DNA of 64,000 nucleotides from Rhizobium ecuadorense (GTDB taxonomy: Bacteria; Pseudomonadota; Alphaproteobacteria; Rhizobiales; Rhizobiaceae). The DNA is taken from the NCBI RefSeq assembly GCF_001187535.1, contig NZ_LFIO01000270.1, positions 1-64,000 of the forward strand, in the 5' to 3' direction. The first letter of the stretch is position 1. Every line of letters starts with the position of its first letter. Of the stretch, positions 26,784 through 34,519 are shown piece after piece. Both the position numbers and the translations under genes were made by a program. Under the pieces are notes generated by a model, which was not told the DNA's origin, ran no database searches, and worked only from the letters and a program-made list of their open reading frames with translations.

Positions 26784-27560
26784 TTAGATGCCGGCGTACC
26801 ATTCGTACCCGCGGTCTTCCCAATAACCGCCGTTCCCGCCCCACAGGCCGGCGAAGCTGTCGACCAATTCAATGCGCATGATGTACTTTGCCTGCTTGTA
26901 GCCGAGCTGCCGCTCGACCCTGAGACGCAAGGGAGCGCCATGGCCGACGCTGAGGTCCTGGCCGTCCATCTGGTAGGCAAGGATGGTTTGGGGATGAACC
27001 GCATCAACGAGATCGATGCTCTCATAATAACGGCCACTCCCATCGAGTGTCTTTTCGAGCTCGTCGGCGCAATGCAGCACGACAAAACGCGCTGTCGGCT
27101 TGAGCCCAGTCAGACGCAGCAGGCTGGCGAGCGGTACGCCCGTCCATTTGCCGATGGCGCTCCAGCCTTCGACGCAGTCATGGCGGGTGATCTGGGTGCG
27201 GGAAGGAAGCGCCTTCAGATCGGCGAGCGAAAGCTCTCTAGGCCGATCGACAAGACCGTCGATTTTCAATCGCCAGTTCTCGAACTTGCCTTCCAACAGC
27301 TCAGCATATTCCTCGCTGTCGGGCGCACTCGTTCCATTGACGCGGAAGGAGGGAGAAATGTCCTTTTCGCCAAACTCACGCGCCAAGGCATCGCGACCTT
27401 GAAGTAGTCTCTGGGCCTTCATGGTCAGGTGCTCGGCTGAGCGCAGGACATTGGCGACGTTTGCGTTCTGATCCAGCAGATCGCAGCCCGACAGGGTCAG
27501 GGCGCTGGCGCCAAGGGTACCGCCGATCAGAAAGCTGCGTCGGGTGAGAAGCTTGCTCAT
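26784..27560 (-). CDS. Molybdopterin-dependent oxidoreductase (sulfite oxidase/MsrP fold), Tat lipoprotein
   Basis: 258 residues. The N-terminus has a twin-arginine motif (TRRSFLIGG) that runs into a lipobox LSGC with C26, indicating a Tat-exported lipoprotein. The oxidoreductase molybdopterin domain follows, with Mo-ligand C129 in TRHDCVEGWSAIGKWTGVPL and the distal segment GHGAPLRLRVERQLGYKQAKY. It is shorter than E. coli MsrP (334 aa) and lacks the C-terminal dimerisation domain of sulfite oxidases. The gene overlaps the membrane cytochrome b gene by ATGA, as MsrP pairs with MsrQ, so electrons are probably exchanged with the quinone pool. Substrate unknown. Confidence 0.9.
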   Translation of the reverse strand: MSKLLTRRSFLIGGTLGASALTLSGCDLLDQNANVANVLRSAEHLTMKAQRLLQGRDALAREFGEKDISPSFRVNGTSAPDSEEYAELLEGKFENWRLKIDGLVDRPRELSLADLKALPSRTQITRHDCVEGWSAIGKWTGVPLASLLRLTGLKPTARFVVLHCADELEKTLDGSGRYYESIDLVDAVHPQTILAYQMDGQDLSVGHGAPLRLRVERQLGYKQAKYIMRIELVDSFAGLWGGNGGYWEDRGYEWYAGI

Positions 27561-28435
27561 GATTGTGGGCCTTTTTCCTGGATCGCGTAGCGTCCGGTGA
27601 TCATCGAGCGCATGTTGTTCCAGGTCCCAGACAGGACCACCATTGCCACATGGACGATGACGAAGATGATAAGCGCCGACGCGGTAATGAAATGGATGGT
27701 CCGCGCGGATTGGCGTCCGCCGAAGATGTCGACGAGGGCGGGGAAAGCGGCGTCAACCCCGGGTGACATCGTCAGGCCTGTCAGAACCATCATAGGCAGC
27801 AGAATGACAATGACCGCCAGATAGGTGAGCTTTTGAAGTGCATTGTAATGTTTGGCCTCCTTCCCTTCCGGAAAGCGTAACCGAGCGTGGTCGAGGATTT
27901 CACGGCCGAGGTGGCCCGGCGAAAGCTCATGGTGCTTTGGTGCCAAGTCTTTGCGGAAATGTCCGCTAAGCAGGCTGAAGCCAAGGTAGAAAATGCCATT
28001 GATCACAAAGAGCCAGGCGAAGAAGAAATGCCAGCGACGTCCAGCCGCAAGATCCTGAAACGATGGGATGGTTGCCCAGGACGGGAAAGCTCGCGCGGTC
28101 GGTTCCCCATCAACATTGGAAACCCCGAAGACGCCGGTCGTTGGTACCTGCAGCCCCGCGAAATGCACGAAGCCACTTGGCTTGCCGCCTTCGTCCTTAG
28201 AGCCGACCGTGAGCACCACAGGATCGCCGTCCGCGCCATAATTGCCCCAGTAGAGCTCGGGGTGGGCATTGAATATCTGCAATCCGCTCAAGAGAAGGAA
28301 GCTCAGGCAGAGCACGTTCAGCCAGTGCGTCAGCCGGGTCACGACGGAGTGGCGGCGGATGAAGATCGTGCGAGGATATTGAACATTGTGATTGGAGGCG
28401 TTTTCGCTCATCTCAGCGTCTCTGGTCTGTGACAT
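27557..28435 (-). CDS. Membrane cytochrome b (b561/b6-like di-heme subunit)
   Basis: 292 residues with four to five transmembrane segments. Histidines placed for b-heme ligation occur in TRLTHWLNVLCLSFLLLSG, HFFFAWLFVINGIFYLGF, LTYLAVIVILLPMMVLTG and IHFITASALIIFVIVHVAMV. The family (cytochrome b561, bacterial, PF01292) serves as quinone-linked anchor for periplasmic oxidoreductases. Two starts are possible, ATG 28435 and ATG 28411, neither with a strong ribosome site. Its stop overlaps the molybdopterin enzyme start, so the two form one electron-transfer unit. Confidence 0.88.
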   Translation of the reverse strand: MSQTRDAEMSENASNHNVQYPRTIFIRRHSVVTRLTHWLNVLCLSFLLLSGLQIFNAHPELYWGNYGADGDPVVLTVGSKDEGGKPSGFVHFAGLQVPTTGVFGVSNVDGEPTARAFPSWATIPSFQDLAAGRRWHFFFAWLFVINGIFYLGFSLLSGHFRKDLAPKHHELSPGHLGREILDHARLRFPEGKEAKHYNALQKLTYLAVIVILLPMMVLTGLTMSPGVDAAFPALVDIFGGRQSARTIHFITASALIIFVIVHVAMVVLSGTWNNMRSMITGRYAIQEKGPQS

Positions 28436-28519
28436 CTCACGGCTGCAGATCAAGCAGCATCGATCTTGATTTGCTGGCCGAAGCAGTGGGGCGGCTGCTC
28501 CGACCAGTGACGACGTGGC

Positions 28520-29146
28520 TTACATGGGCGGAACCACGCCATTCTGGCCGACGACGACCTGATGGGCGATGGGGCCCGTCGCCGCCTTTTCGGCAGTGAT
28601 GAAGACAACAGCACCGGGAACGAGATCGTCCTTGGTTGCACCAGCGATGGTCACGACGGGTGTCCCATCCGGAATGGCGATCTTCTTTTCCTTGCCATGA
28701 TAGGTCACGGTTACGGTCCGGCCATCGACGCCCTTGACCGCATCTGCGACCGTCGCATTGGTCATGCTGCTGTCGGGCTTCAGATCCCAGCCGTAGCTGC
28801 CTTCGCCGAGGCCCTTCATCGCCGGCGGGAAGATCAAGACTTCGAGCGCGCCATCGCCACCCCCGGCGTTCGGCAAGGATGCAATGCCGACGAAATCACC
28901 CGGCTTGATGTCGGTTACCTTGGCATCTGCGACGCTTGCGACCTTCCAGTCATCGGCAAGTGCGACATCCACCGTCTCGCCCTCGCGAGTCTTCACCTTG
29001 AGCGTGGATCCGGCATAGGTGACGATGCTGCCGCGGACGTGGATTGGCGCTGCTTTCTTTTCTTCGGCACGGGCGGGCGCCGCAACGGTTGATACGGAAA
29101 GGATAGTCGTCAGGCCAAAAGCCAGGACAGGGAAAAAGCTCTTCAT
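28520..29146 (-). CDS. Exported DUF5666-like protein
   Basis: 208 residues with a Sec signal (hydrophobic core FFPVLAFGLTTILSVSTVAA, cleavage near ARAEE). Two beta-rich repeats follow (HVRGSIVTYAGSTLKVKTREGETVDVALADD and ATVADAVKGVDGRTVTVTYHGKEKKIAIPDGTPVV), the small barrel pattern of DUF5666. No catalytic residues stand out; a periplasmic metal or cofactor handling role for the Mo-enzyme/cytochrome pair downstream is conceivable. A TetR operator sits 11-24 bases upstream of its ATG. Confidence 0.72.
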   Translation of the reverse strand: MKSFFPVLAFGLTTILSVSTVAAPARAEEKKAAPIHVRGSIVTYAGSTLKVKTREGETVDVALADDWKVASVADAKVTDIKPGDFVGIASLPNAGGGDGALEVLIFPPAMKGLGEGSYGWDLKPDSSMTNATVADAVKGVDGRTVTVTYHGKEKKIAIPDGTPVVTIAGATKDDLVPGAVVFITAEKAATGPIAHQVVVGQNGVVPPM

Positions 29147-29156
29147 TTTCGTCTTC

Positions 29157-29170
29157 CTACTAGTTGGTAG
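29157..29170. promoter_or_regulatory. TetR operator, copy 1
   Basis: CTACTAGTTGGTAG; its reverse complement, CTACCAACTAGTAG, matches the second site at 29815-29828 except for the two central bases, and the match continues outward as GGnAGA. It lies just before the exported-protein start, between that gene and tetR, so binding would block the operon. Confidence 0.65.
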
Positions 29171-29214
29171 TTTCGCTGAATGAAATTTACCTGAGTAGCC
29201 TAGCCACCGCAGGA

Positions 29215-29805
29215 TTAGTGAGAGGCGATCGGAGTCAGTCGGTCAAGAGCTGGTGCCAGTATCGTCCCAAACACCTCCGGTTTCCCGTAGGCTCTCGCCG
29301 ATAGCATTGCTCCATACACCGTCGCCAGAAATGCTTCGGCTTCAACATGAGGATCGCTGGAAAGGTTCAGAGCGCCTTGCCTGGAGCCACGCTCCATCAC
29401 CCTCGTAAGCCACGACGAAATGAAGCGAAAGAATGCCGTCACCTCCTTTGCGACTTCCGGCGGCAGAGACGGCAACTCGCTCGCAAGCATAGCGCACACG
29501 CAATACGGTCTGCTCGCATCCTCGATGCATTTGGCCCAGTGGTTTGCATAGACCCTGAGGATGTCCAGCGCATCTGGAACGCTCTGTTCAAGGGCCGCTA
29601 TACTCGCCTGGCCGTCTTCGCGATAGCGTTTGACCAGTTCACGCACCAGATCGATCTTGCTGGGGAAATGGTGGTGGATGCTGGCTTTGCGGATTCCGAC
29701 CACTTCCGAGATGTCGGCATAGCTGAAGCCGTTATAGCCTCCACAGATGATCAGGTTTCGGGCGGAGGCCAGGATTTCGTCGGAGGTGGTTGAAAGATTG
29801 CTCAT
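29215..29805 (-). CDS. TetR-family transcriptional repressor
   Basis: 196 residues. The HTH lies at about 8-54 (ILASARNLIICGGYNGFSYADISEVVGIRKASIHHHFPSK), with the usual recognition helix IRKASIHHHF. The C-terminal ligand domain is of the TetR_C_16 / AcrR type common in rhizobia. It has two matching operators, one upstream of itself and one in front of the downstream operon, indicating autorepression plus control of the exported protein, cytochrome b and molybdopterin enzyme genes. Ligand unknown. Confidence 0.93.
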   Translation of the reverse strand: MSNLSTTSDEILASARNLIICGGYNGFSYADISEVVGIRKASIHHHFPSKIDLVRELVKRYREDGQASIAALEQSVPDALDILRVYANHWAKCIEDASRPYCVCAMLASELPSLPPEVAKEVTAFFRFISSWLTRVMERGSRQGALNLSSDPHVEAEAFLATVYGAMLSARAYGKPEVFGTILAPALDRLTPIASH

Positions 29806-29814
29806 GAAGCCTGT

Positions 29815-29828
29815 CTACCTTCTAGTAG
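29815..29828. promoter_or_regulatory. TetR operator, copy 2 (tetR promoter)
   Basis: CTACCTTCTAGTAG, 10 bases upstream of the tetR ATG. The wider palindrome is CTGTCTAC-N6-GTAGGCAG, with arms differing at one base. It overlaps the probable tetR ribosome binding region. Confidence 0.65.
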
Positions 29829-30149
29829 GCAGAACGTCAATAGCAAAATTTCTTGAATTCTCCCTCGTCGAAATTGTGATGGCTTTTCGCGGCTTGCTTT
29901 CCCTGCAGAAGGTCGCTCCGACCGCGCATGCCGACTGTATCCTCCTGCCGTGCTTGTCGGATCGAATTGAAGAGAGCATCGCCGTCGGCAATCGCGCTTT
30001 CGGTCCTTACCATCGAGCGGCCGGCCCAACGACGCGAAACAAGCCACGTGAATAGCGCCGCGGTGGCGTAAACGCCGGGCTGCGCCAGGTTTGACCATAG
30101 CTCCGGCGCGTTCTCGTAAGCCGATCGCACAGTCAGGATGGGCAGCGAG
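29829..30149. other. Region between tetR and the racemase remnant
   Basis: 321 bases. A minus-strand open frame enters from the racemase fragment in another phase and runs to 29837. Its possible independent part (from about GTG 30131) would encode some 97 residues with one hydrophobic stretch (YATAALFTWLVS). No family is recognised and no good start is visible, so I do not call a gene. Confidence 0.4.
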
Positions 30150-30383
30150 TCATTGCAAAGCGGCTTGAAGGGCGGCTTTGCAATGAACCAGGGTCGTATC
30201 GAAGACTTGAACGCCCACATTATCCTGGTTCAGCAGCATGCCCACCTCCGTACAACCAAGGATAAGGCAGTCGCAGCCTCTATCGATCAGTCGCCGCGCA
30301 ATCAGTTCATAGGTCAAGCGACTTTCCTCGCGAACAACATCGCGACACAGTTCGTCATAGATGATGCGATGGGTTTCCGCTCG
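30150..30383 (-). pseudogene. Aspartate/glutamate racemase, C-terminal remnant
   Basis: Reading frame of 77 codons ending at TGA 30150-30152. It opens RAETHRIIYDELCRDVVREE and contains LILGCTEVGMLL with the second catalytic cysteine block (GCTE) of the Asp/Glu racemase superfamily, then VFDTTLVHCKAAL. The N-terminal two thirds, including the first catalytic cysteine, are missing: the frame runs into the left terminal repeat of the IS element at 30386. The missing part is not found on the other side of the IS, so the gene was truncated by insertion plus deletion. Confidence 0.82.
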
Positions 30384-30385
30384 AT

Positions 30386-30442
30386 GGGGTCAGAACAAGA
30401 GCAGTCCGAAATCGTACGCGGCCTTTATCAACCAAAGACAGC
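30386..30442 (+). repeat. Left terminal inverted repeat of the IS
   Basis: 57 bases beginning GGGGTCAGAACAAGAGCAGT and ending at 30442. It is complementary to 31587-31643 apart from position 5 (T against C). Beyond 30442 the two ends diverge at once. Confidence 0.92.
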
Positions 30443-30503
30443 AAAGTCCTTGTAGTATAGCATCTTCCGTGCGATTCTCCGGTCCGCTCCGGAGGTGACG
30501 ATT

Positions 30504-31601
30504 ATGTCTGAAATGATAGTGGCAACGCTTTCCAATATTCGAACAGTTGAAGACATGATTGCCGCATTCCGAGACGAAGAGCATTGCCGTCGTTTGCTGG
30601 AGAGCATGGTGTGGCCGAATGGTAGGATCTGCCCGGCCTGTGGTTACAAACACTCGATCGCGATAGCTGGTCGAGACGTAGGCAAGCGCCGTGCGCGTCC
30701 GGGTCTCTATCAATGCTCCAGCAGTGATTGCCGTTTCCAGTTCACGGTGACAACGCACACCCCTCTGCATGCCACGAAACTCCCCTTGCGCACATGGCTC
30801 AAGGCGATTTGGCTGTTGCTGCAATCGGACAAAGGCTTGTCCTCGATCCGTCTCGCCGAGACACTCGGGGTGAGCCAACCGACCGCCTGGCGGATCGGTC
30901 ACGCGCTGCGCCTCATGGTAGCGCGCGAGCACATGCTCGATGGCACGGTGGAAGTTGACCATTTCTATCTTGGTGGAAGGCCAAGAAAGCAGCCTGATGG
31001 GTCGCCACCGGGGCGAGGCCGCAAGGGGCAGACAAAAACGGAAAAGACGCCAGTCGTGGGGATCGTGCAGCGGCCGGCAGACGTCACTCCCGGGTCGAAA
31101 GCGGGTGATGCCCGCGCCGCTGTCGTGACCGGCCTTTCATTGCGTGCTGCCGTGAACGCAATGACAACACAAGTTGAGCTGCATGCGCACTTGATGAGTG
31201 ACGAGGCTAAGGCGTTCGTGGCTATAGGCGAAAGCTTTGCCGCACACGAGACGGTCAATCACTCCAGTCGCGAATATGTCGGGGATTCCCTCCACGTCAA
31301 TTCAGTTGAAGGGTTCAACGCTCGAGTTCGGCGAACCATCGCAGGTGTTTTTCATCACATCAGCCCAGAACTTGCCGACCTCTATTTCCATGAAATCGGC
31401 TTCCGTTGGTCCCAGCGTATTGTCACCGGCCAAGCCGTGCGAAAGAGCAGAAGCGGCAAGGAAAGCATGAGAACCCTTTGGTCACGCGTGCCGCCCGCAC
31501 TGCAGTTACTCCAGGTGTTCCGTGCTGCTACTGGCCGTCAAATGCGCCGAAGCCCCGACGGCGGCATCACTATCAAATCTGCCGTGGCTGTCTTTGGTTG
31601 A
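30504..31601 (+). CDS. IS1595-family transposase (DDE_Tnp_IS1595)
   Basis: 365 residues. The N-terminal zinc ribbon (CPACG near 45, then CSSSDC) precedes a HTH-like segment (SSIRLAETLGVSQPTAWRIGHALR) and the ISXO2-like catalytic domain: first acidic residue in VEVDHFYLGG, second in MSDEAKAF, and the conserved SVEGFNARVRRTIAGVFHHIS block. Start ATG 30504 follows GGAGGTG; the in-frame GTG at 30495 lies inside that ribosome site. The last five codons and the stop lie within the right terminal repeat. The full-length frame suggests a functional transposase. Confidence 0.92.
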   Translation: MSEMIVATLSNIRTVEDMIAAFRDEEHCRRLLESMVWPNGRICPACGYKHSIAIAGRDVGKRRARPGLYQCSSSDCRFQFTVTTHTPLHATKLPLRTWLKAIWLLLQSDKGLSSIRLAETLGVSQPTAWRIGHALRLMVAREHMLDGTVEVDHFYLGGRPRKQPDGSPPGRGRKGQTKTEKTPVVGIVQRPADVTPGSKAGDARAAVVTGLSLRAAVNAMTTQVELHAHLMSDEAKAFVAIGESFAAHETVNHSSREYVGDSLHVNSVEGFNARVRRTIAGVFHHISPELADLYFHEIGFRWSQRIVTGQAVRKSRSGKESMRTLWSRVPPALQLLQVFRAATGRQMRRSPDGGITIKSAVAVFG

Positions 31602-31643
31602 TAAAGGCCGCGTACGATTTCGGACTGCTCTTGTTCTGGCCCC
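31587..31643 (-). repeat. Right terminal inverted repeat of the IS
   Basis: Complement of the left repeat; read from the outside it begins GGGGCCAGAACAAGAGCAGT. It includes the transposase stop codon at 31599-31601, so coding sequence and transposition end overlap. Confidence 0.92.
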
Positions 31644-31725
31644 TGATTGTACGTGTGCTGAGGCATTTTCCAGTGGTCGCAGCTCGCCTTGAACGGAATC
31701 GAATCGGCGATCCTTCAATTTCACT

Positions 31726-33042
31726 CTATTTGAAATCCCGCGTCTTCACCCTGATCTCGTCGAGATGAAGATAAGGATCGACTATATCGCGCGGCCGCGG
31801 CCCCTTCGGCAGCCCACGCGGATCGGGCCGCGGCGCCCCATGATGAAATTCGTCGCCGCGTCCATGCGGCAGCGGAAACGTACCATCGCGCTCACCGACG
31901 CTCGCCAATTCGCCCGAGAGATCGGCCAGGCGATGGGCGACCAGATGAACCACATCACCCTCGCGCTGGATGCGGCCATAGACGCCGAGCATGCCCGCGC
32001 CGAGCACGACACGGCGGTACTTCTCGAAGACTTTTGCCCAGACCACGAGATTGGCGATCCCGGTTTCGTCCTCGATGGTCACGAAGAGCACTCCCTTGGC
32101 CGAACCCGGACGCTGGCGCACGAGCACGAGGCCGGCCGCTTCGAGCCATTTGCCATCGCGCGCCTGCATAGCGTCCATGCAAGTGACGATGCGGCGGCGG
32201 GCGAGATCCGTCCGCAGAAACGACAGCGGATGATCGCGCAGTGTCAGCCCGACATGGCTATAGTCGGCAACCACTTCACCGCCTGACGTCATCGGTCTGA
32301 GCGTCACGACCGGCTCGTCGATTTCAGCGACGGTGGCCTCTTCCCGCGCCGATGCAGCGGCAAACAGTGGAAGCGGCTCTCTTCGCTCGTCGGGGCTGAA
32401 AGCACCTGCAATGCTCACAGTGAAAAACGCCTGCCCGGCCTTTCTCGCCGTAGGTGCAGTGAAGCTGGTCGCCGTGACACCCTTGTCACCCTGGGATGAC
32501 CCGATGAGGCGCCTGATTGCAGCGTCCGCAGTCAGCGGTCCTAAGGGCTCAAGTCCCAAGCTATAAACGAGGTCCCCGTTATTATTGACGAGGGAGATTC
32601 CATCATATCCGTGTTCATTGCTGAATTGCCTTAGCCACTGATCGAGCTTTGCGTAATTGGTCAGAAAGTATTTTGCCTTGTCCGGCGCGCCGTCTGAAAT
32701 GCTCTGGCCCGCCTCTTTTCTTTTAGAGAGGCCGGACACGATTTCCGCAGGCAGCATCCTCAGGCCGTTGTTGGTGTCGTCGAAGAGTTGGACCAACCCG
32801 GGATTGGCAGCCAGTGCTTCGATCTCAAGATTCATATTGCTCAACTTCGATGCGACTGCTTCGCGTTTCGTGGTGGCTATGTATTCGAGATGCTTTCCAA
32901 TGAGATCTCTAGCCGCGGAGAAGGAGGTGACACCGGCAAAGGTTGCAACAACACTGCAAGACAAGACCGCTATGCCGACCATCAGCGTTGGAATCTTCCT
33001 GCTAATGGTCCAATGGAACCTTGTATTGAATACGTGCCGCAT
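31726..33042 (-). CDS. Chimeric gene: chemoreceptor sensor N-terminus fused in frame to DnaE2 C-terminus
   Basis: 438 residues made of two unrelated pieces. Residues 1 to about 212 are a methyl-accepting chemotaxis protein N-terminus: a transmembrane helix (about 18-40), FSAARDLIGKHLEYIATTKREAVASKL and a periplasmic region with GYDGISLVNNNGDLVYSLG. From about residue 215 it becomes the C-terminal region of error-prone DNA polymerase DnaE2: REPLPLFAAASAREE, VTLRPMTSGGEVVADY, the OB-fold block FVTIEDETGIANLVVW and the terminal FPLPHGRGDEFHHG. No HAMP or signalling domain and no polymerase core remain. The start has its own GGGGAGAAGG site. Junction near 32395-32406. Probably a deletion scar; a functional role is doubtful. 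Confidence 0.85.
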   Translation of the reverse strand: MRHVFNTRFHWTISRKIPTLMVGIAVLSCSVVATFAGVTSFSAARDLIGKHLEYIATTKREAVASKLSNMNLEIEALAANPGLVQLFDDTNNGLRMLPAEIVSGLSKRKEAGQSISDGAPDKAKYFLTNYAKLDQWLRQFSNEHGYDGISLVNNNGDLVYSLGLEPLGPLTADAAIRRLIGSSQGDKGVTATSFTAPTARKAGQAFFTVSIAGAFSPDERREPLPLFAAASAREEATVAEIDEPVVTLRPMTSGGEVVADYSHVGLTLRDHPLSFLRTDLARRRIVTCMDAMQARDGKWLEAAGLVLVRQRPGSAKGVLFVTIEDETGIANLVVWAKVFEKYRRVVLGAGMLGVYGRIQREGDVVHLVAHRLADLSGELASVGERDGTFPLPHGRGDEFHHGAPRPDPRGLPKGPRPRDIVDPYLHLDEIRVKTRDFK

Positions 33043-33472
33043 TCGACCTTCTCCCCAAAATCTACGACTTGGCCTAAAGCGCGTCCCTTAGAAGCAGCAT
33101 ACTAAGTCAACGAGATCACGATCAGCGTGCGCCCCCAAATGGAAAAGCCTTCTGCCGCATCTGACCGTGAGGCATTGCCTCTTGTCGCGGTTGCCCAACC
33201 GCACGCGGGAAGCACCACTTACGTCTCAGCGCTGCCCTCCTCCGAGGCCAACTCGGTAAGAATCTACCCGCCACTTTTTCTTCAAGTCGGCCAAACTTCG
33301 AGCGACTTGGGTAAAATTGCGCAAGGGCTGCAGGATGGATAGACAGACTGCCGAAGGGTGCCCGATCCCGGCCATCTTGCATCACCGGCCCGCATTGCGC
33401 GTCCATAAATGCGTCGCAATATTTCCAGCCAAGCGATGAGAGGCGTTCTCGTGTTGCCCACTCTTGAAAAAC
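33043..33472. other. Intergenic region upstream of the chimera
   Basis: 430 bases between the chemoreceptor start and the permease stop, both on the minus strand. It holds one copy of the 18-bp direct-repeat element at 33307-33324. No credible gene; a 71-codon plus-strand frame (33127-33342) reads through that element. Confidence 0.5.
33307..33324 (+). promoter_or_regulatory. Direct-repeat regulatory element, copy a
   Basis: TTGGGTAAAATTGCGCAA: two TTGnG(T/C)AA units spaced 10 bases apart, the same pattern as copies at 39669, 41733, 46017 and 55503. It lies 265 bases upstream of the chemoreceptor-chimera start and downstream of the permease gene. Same orientation as the other copies. Confidence 0.5.
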
Positions 33473-34330
33473 TCAAACGCCCCGCCCCGAAATCAGGCCC
33501 CGCGGGCGGAATTTGACGAAGATAATGGCCAGGACGAACACAAGGACGTCGGCAATCACGGGTGTCATCACCCAGGGCAGTGCGGCACTGAGAGTACCAA
33601 TCACGCCGGCACCAGCAACGGGACCTGCAAATGACCCGACGCCGCCAACCATGACGGCAACGAACCCTTGGATCAGGAATCGAATACCGAGGTCGGCGAA
33701 GAGTGAAAAAACCGGTACAATCAACGCACCAGCGAGACCAGCCAAGGCAGCTCCAAAGGCGAAGGTTATGCTGTATATCGCACCACTAGATATTCCGGAC
33801 GCCCGGGCCAGCGACGGGTTTTCGAGAGAAGCTCTGATGCGTAGCCCAAACGATGTGTAGGCTAATAGTGCGTAACTGCCGGCCATGACTACCAGTGTTA
33901 GAATGACAATAACGCAGCGCCAGACTGCAAAATGCAGAGGCCCAATGGTGAAGGAGCCTCCAATCGGCTCAGGGACTGATAGATAGAGGCCGCCAATTAG
34001 TCCTCGCACCACTTCGCGGATAATCAACCCAAGAGCATACGTGCCAAGCATCGCGACGATCGGAGCAGCGTAGAATCTGCGGACCACCAATTTCTCCAGG
34101 ACAAACCCCAAAGCGCCGACCACGAACGGGGCGGCTACCATGCCCAGTGTGACTGGAAGGCCCATGCTATATGCCAGATAGGTCACATAGGCACCGAGAA
34201 GGACAAACTCTCCTTGTGCAAAATTGAACACGCCCATCATGCTGGCGATGATCCCGAGGCCGAGCACGACCAGAACCACGATGGCGCCGAAGCTTAGAAT
34301 TTCAAAGAGTGCGACAATCAATGTGTCCAT
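33473..34330 (-). CDS. UrtB/LivH-like ABC permease
   Basis: 285 residues, about eight membrane spans, with the family segment ILSFGAIVVLVVLGLGIIASMMGVFNFAQGEFVLLGAYVTY and the coupling loop RASLENPSLARASGISSGAIYSITFAFG. The start ATG 34330 lies 7 bases after GGGAAAG. It completes the transporter formed with the UrtC/D/E-like genes at 35.8-38.3 kb, although it is the last gene instead of following the binding protein as in urt operons, with the amidohydrolase gene between. A 189-base gap precedes it. Confidence 0.9.
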   Translation of the reverse strand: MDTLIVALFEILSFGAIVVLVVLGLGIIASMMGVFNFAQGEFVLLGAYVTYLAYSMGLPVTLGMVAAPFVVGALGFVLEKLVVRRFYAAPIVAMLGTYALGLIIREVVRGLIGGLYLSVPEPIGGSFTIGPLHFAVWRCVIVILTLVVMAGSYALLAYTSFGLRIRASLENPSLARASGISSGAIYSITFAFGAALAGLAGALIVPVFSLFADLGIRFLIQGFVAVMVGGVGSFAGPVAGAGVIGTLSAALPWVMTPVIADVLVFVLAIIFVKFRPRGLISGRGV

Positions 34331-34519
34331 GTTACTTTCCCGGTAATTTCGAAACGTGTGAGATGCCCTGGTATGATTGTCGAGACGATGGGCGGGTGCG
34401 ACATGGCGGAATAGGACTTGCAGCACTCAAGACCCCATCAATAAGTCACGCCTATTCATCGAATGCCGTTCTTCGACTGAGATACGCTGCCGGCTTCGCA
34501 ACAGCATGCATCACATCAA

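Larger units (their letters stand above)
30386..31643 (+). mobile_element. IS1595-family insertion sequence (ISXO2-like transposase)
   Basis: 1258 bp bounded by terminal inverted repeats that match over 57 bases with one mismatch (GGGGTCAG left, GGGGCCAG right). One transposase gene fills the interior. Flanking 8-mers (CGCTCGAT left, TGATTGTA right) are not duplicated, so the usual 8-bp target duplication is absent. That, and a different truncated gene on each side, points to a deletion or recombination after insertion. Confidence 0.88.

Noticed and set aside
26439..27407. 322-codon plus-strand frame opposite the molybdopterin enzyme
   Set aside because: It overlaps the enzyme with its Tat signal and Mo-ligand cysteine on the other strand; no ribosome site and no recognisable domain.
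29837..30220. 127-codon minus-strand frame between tetR and the racemase remnant
   Set aside because: It starts inside the racemase remnant in a different phase, has no ribosome site and matches no family I recognise.
30378..31651. Target-site duplication for the IS element
   Set aside because: The 8-mers on the two sides (CGCTCGAT and TGATTGTA) do not match, and shifting the boundaries by a few bases does not produce one.
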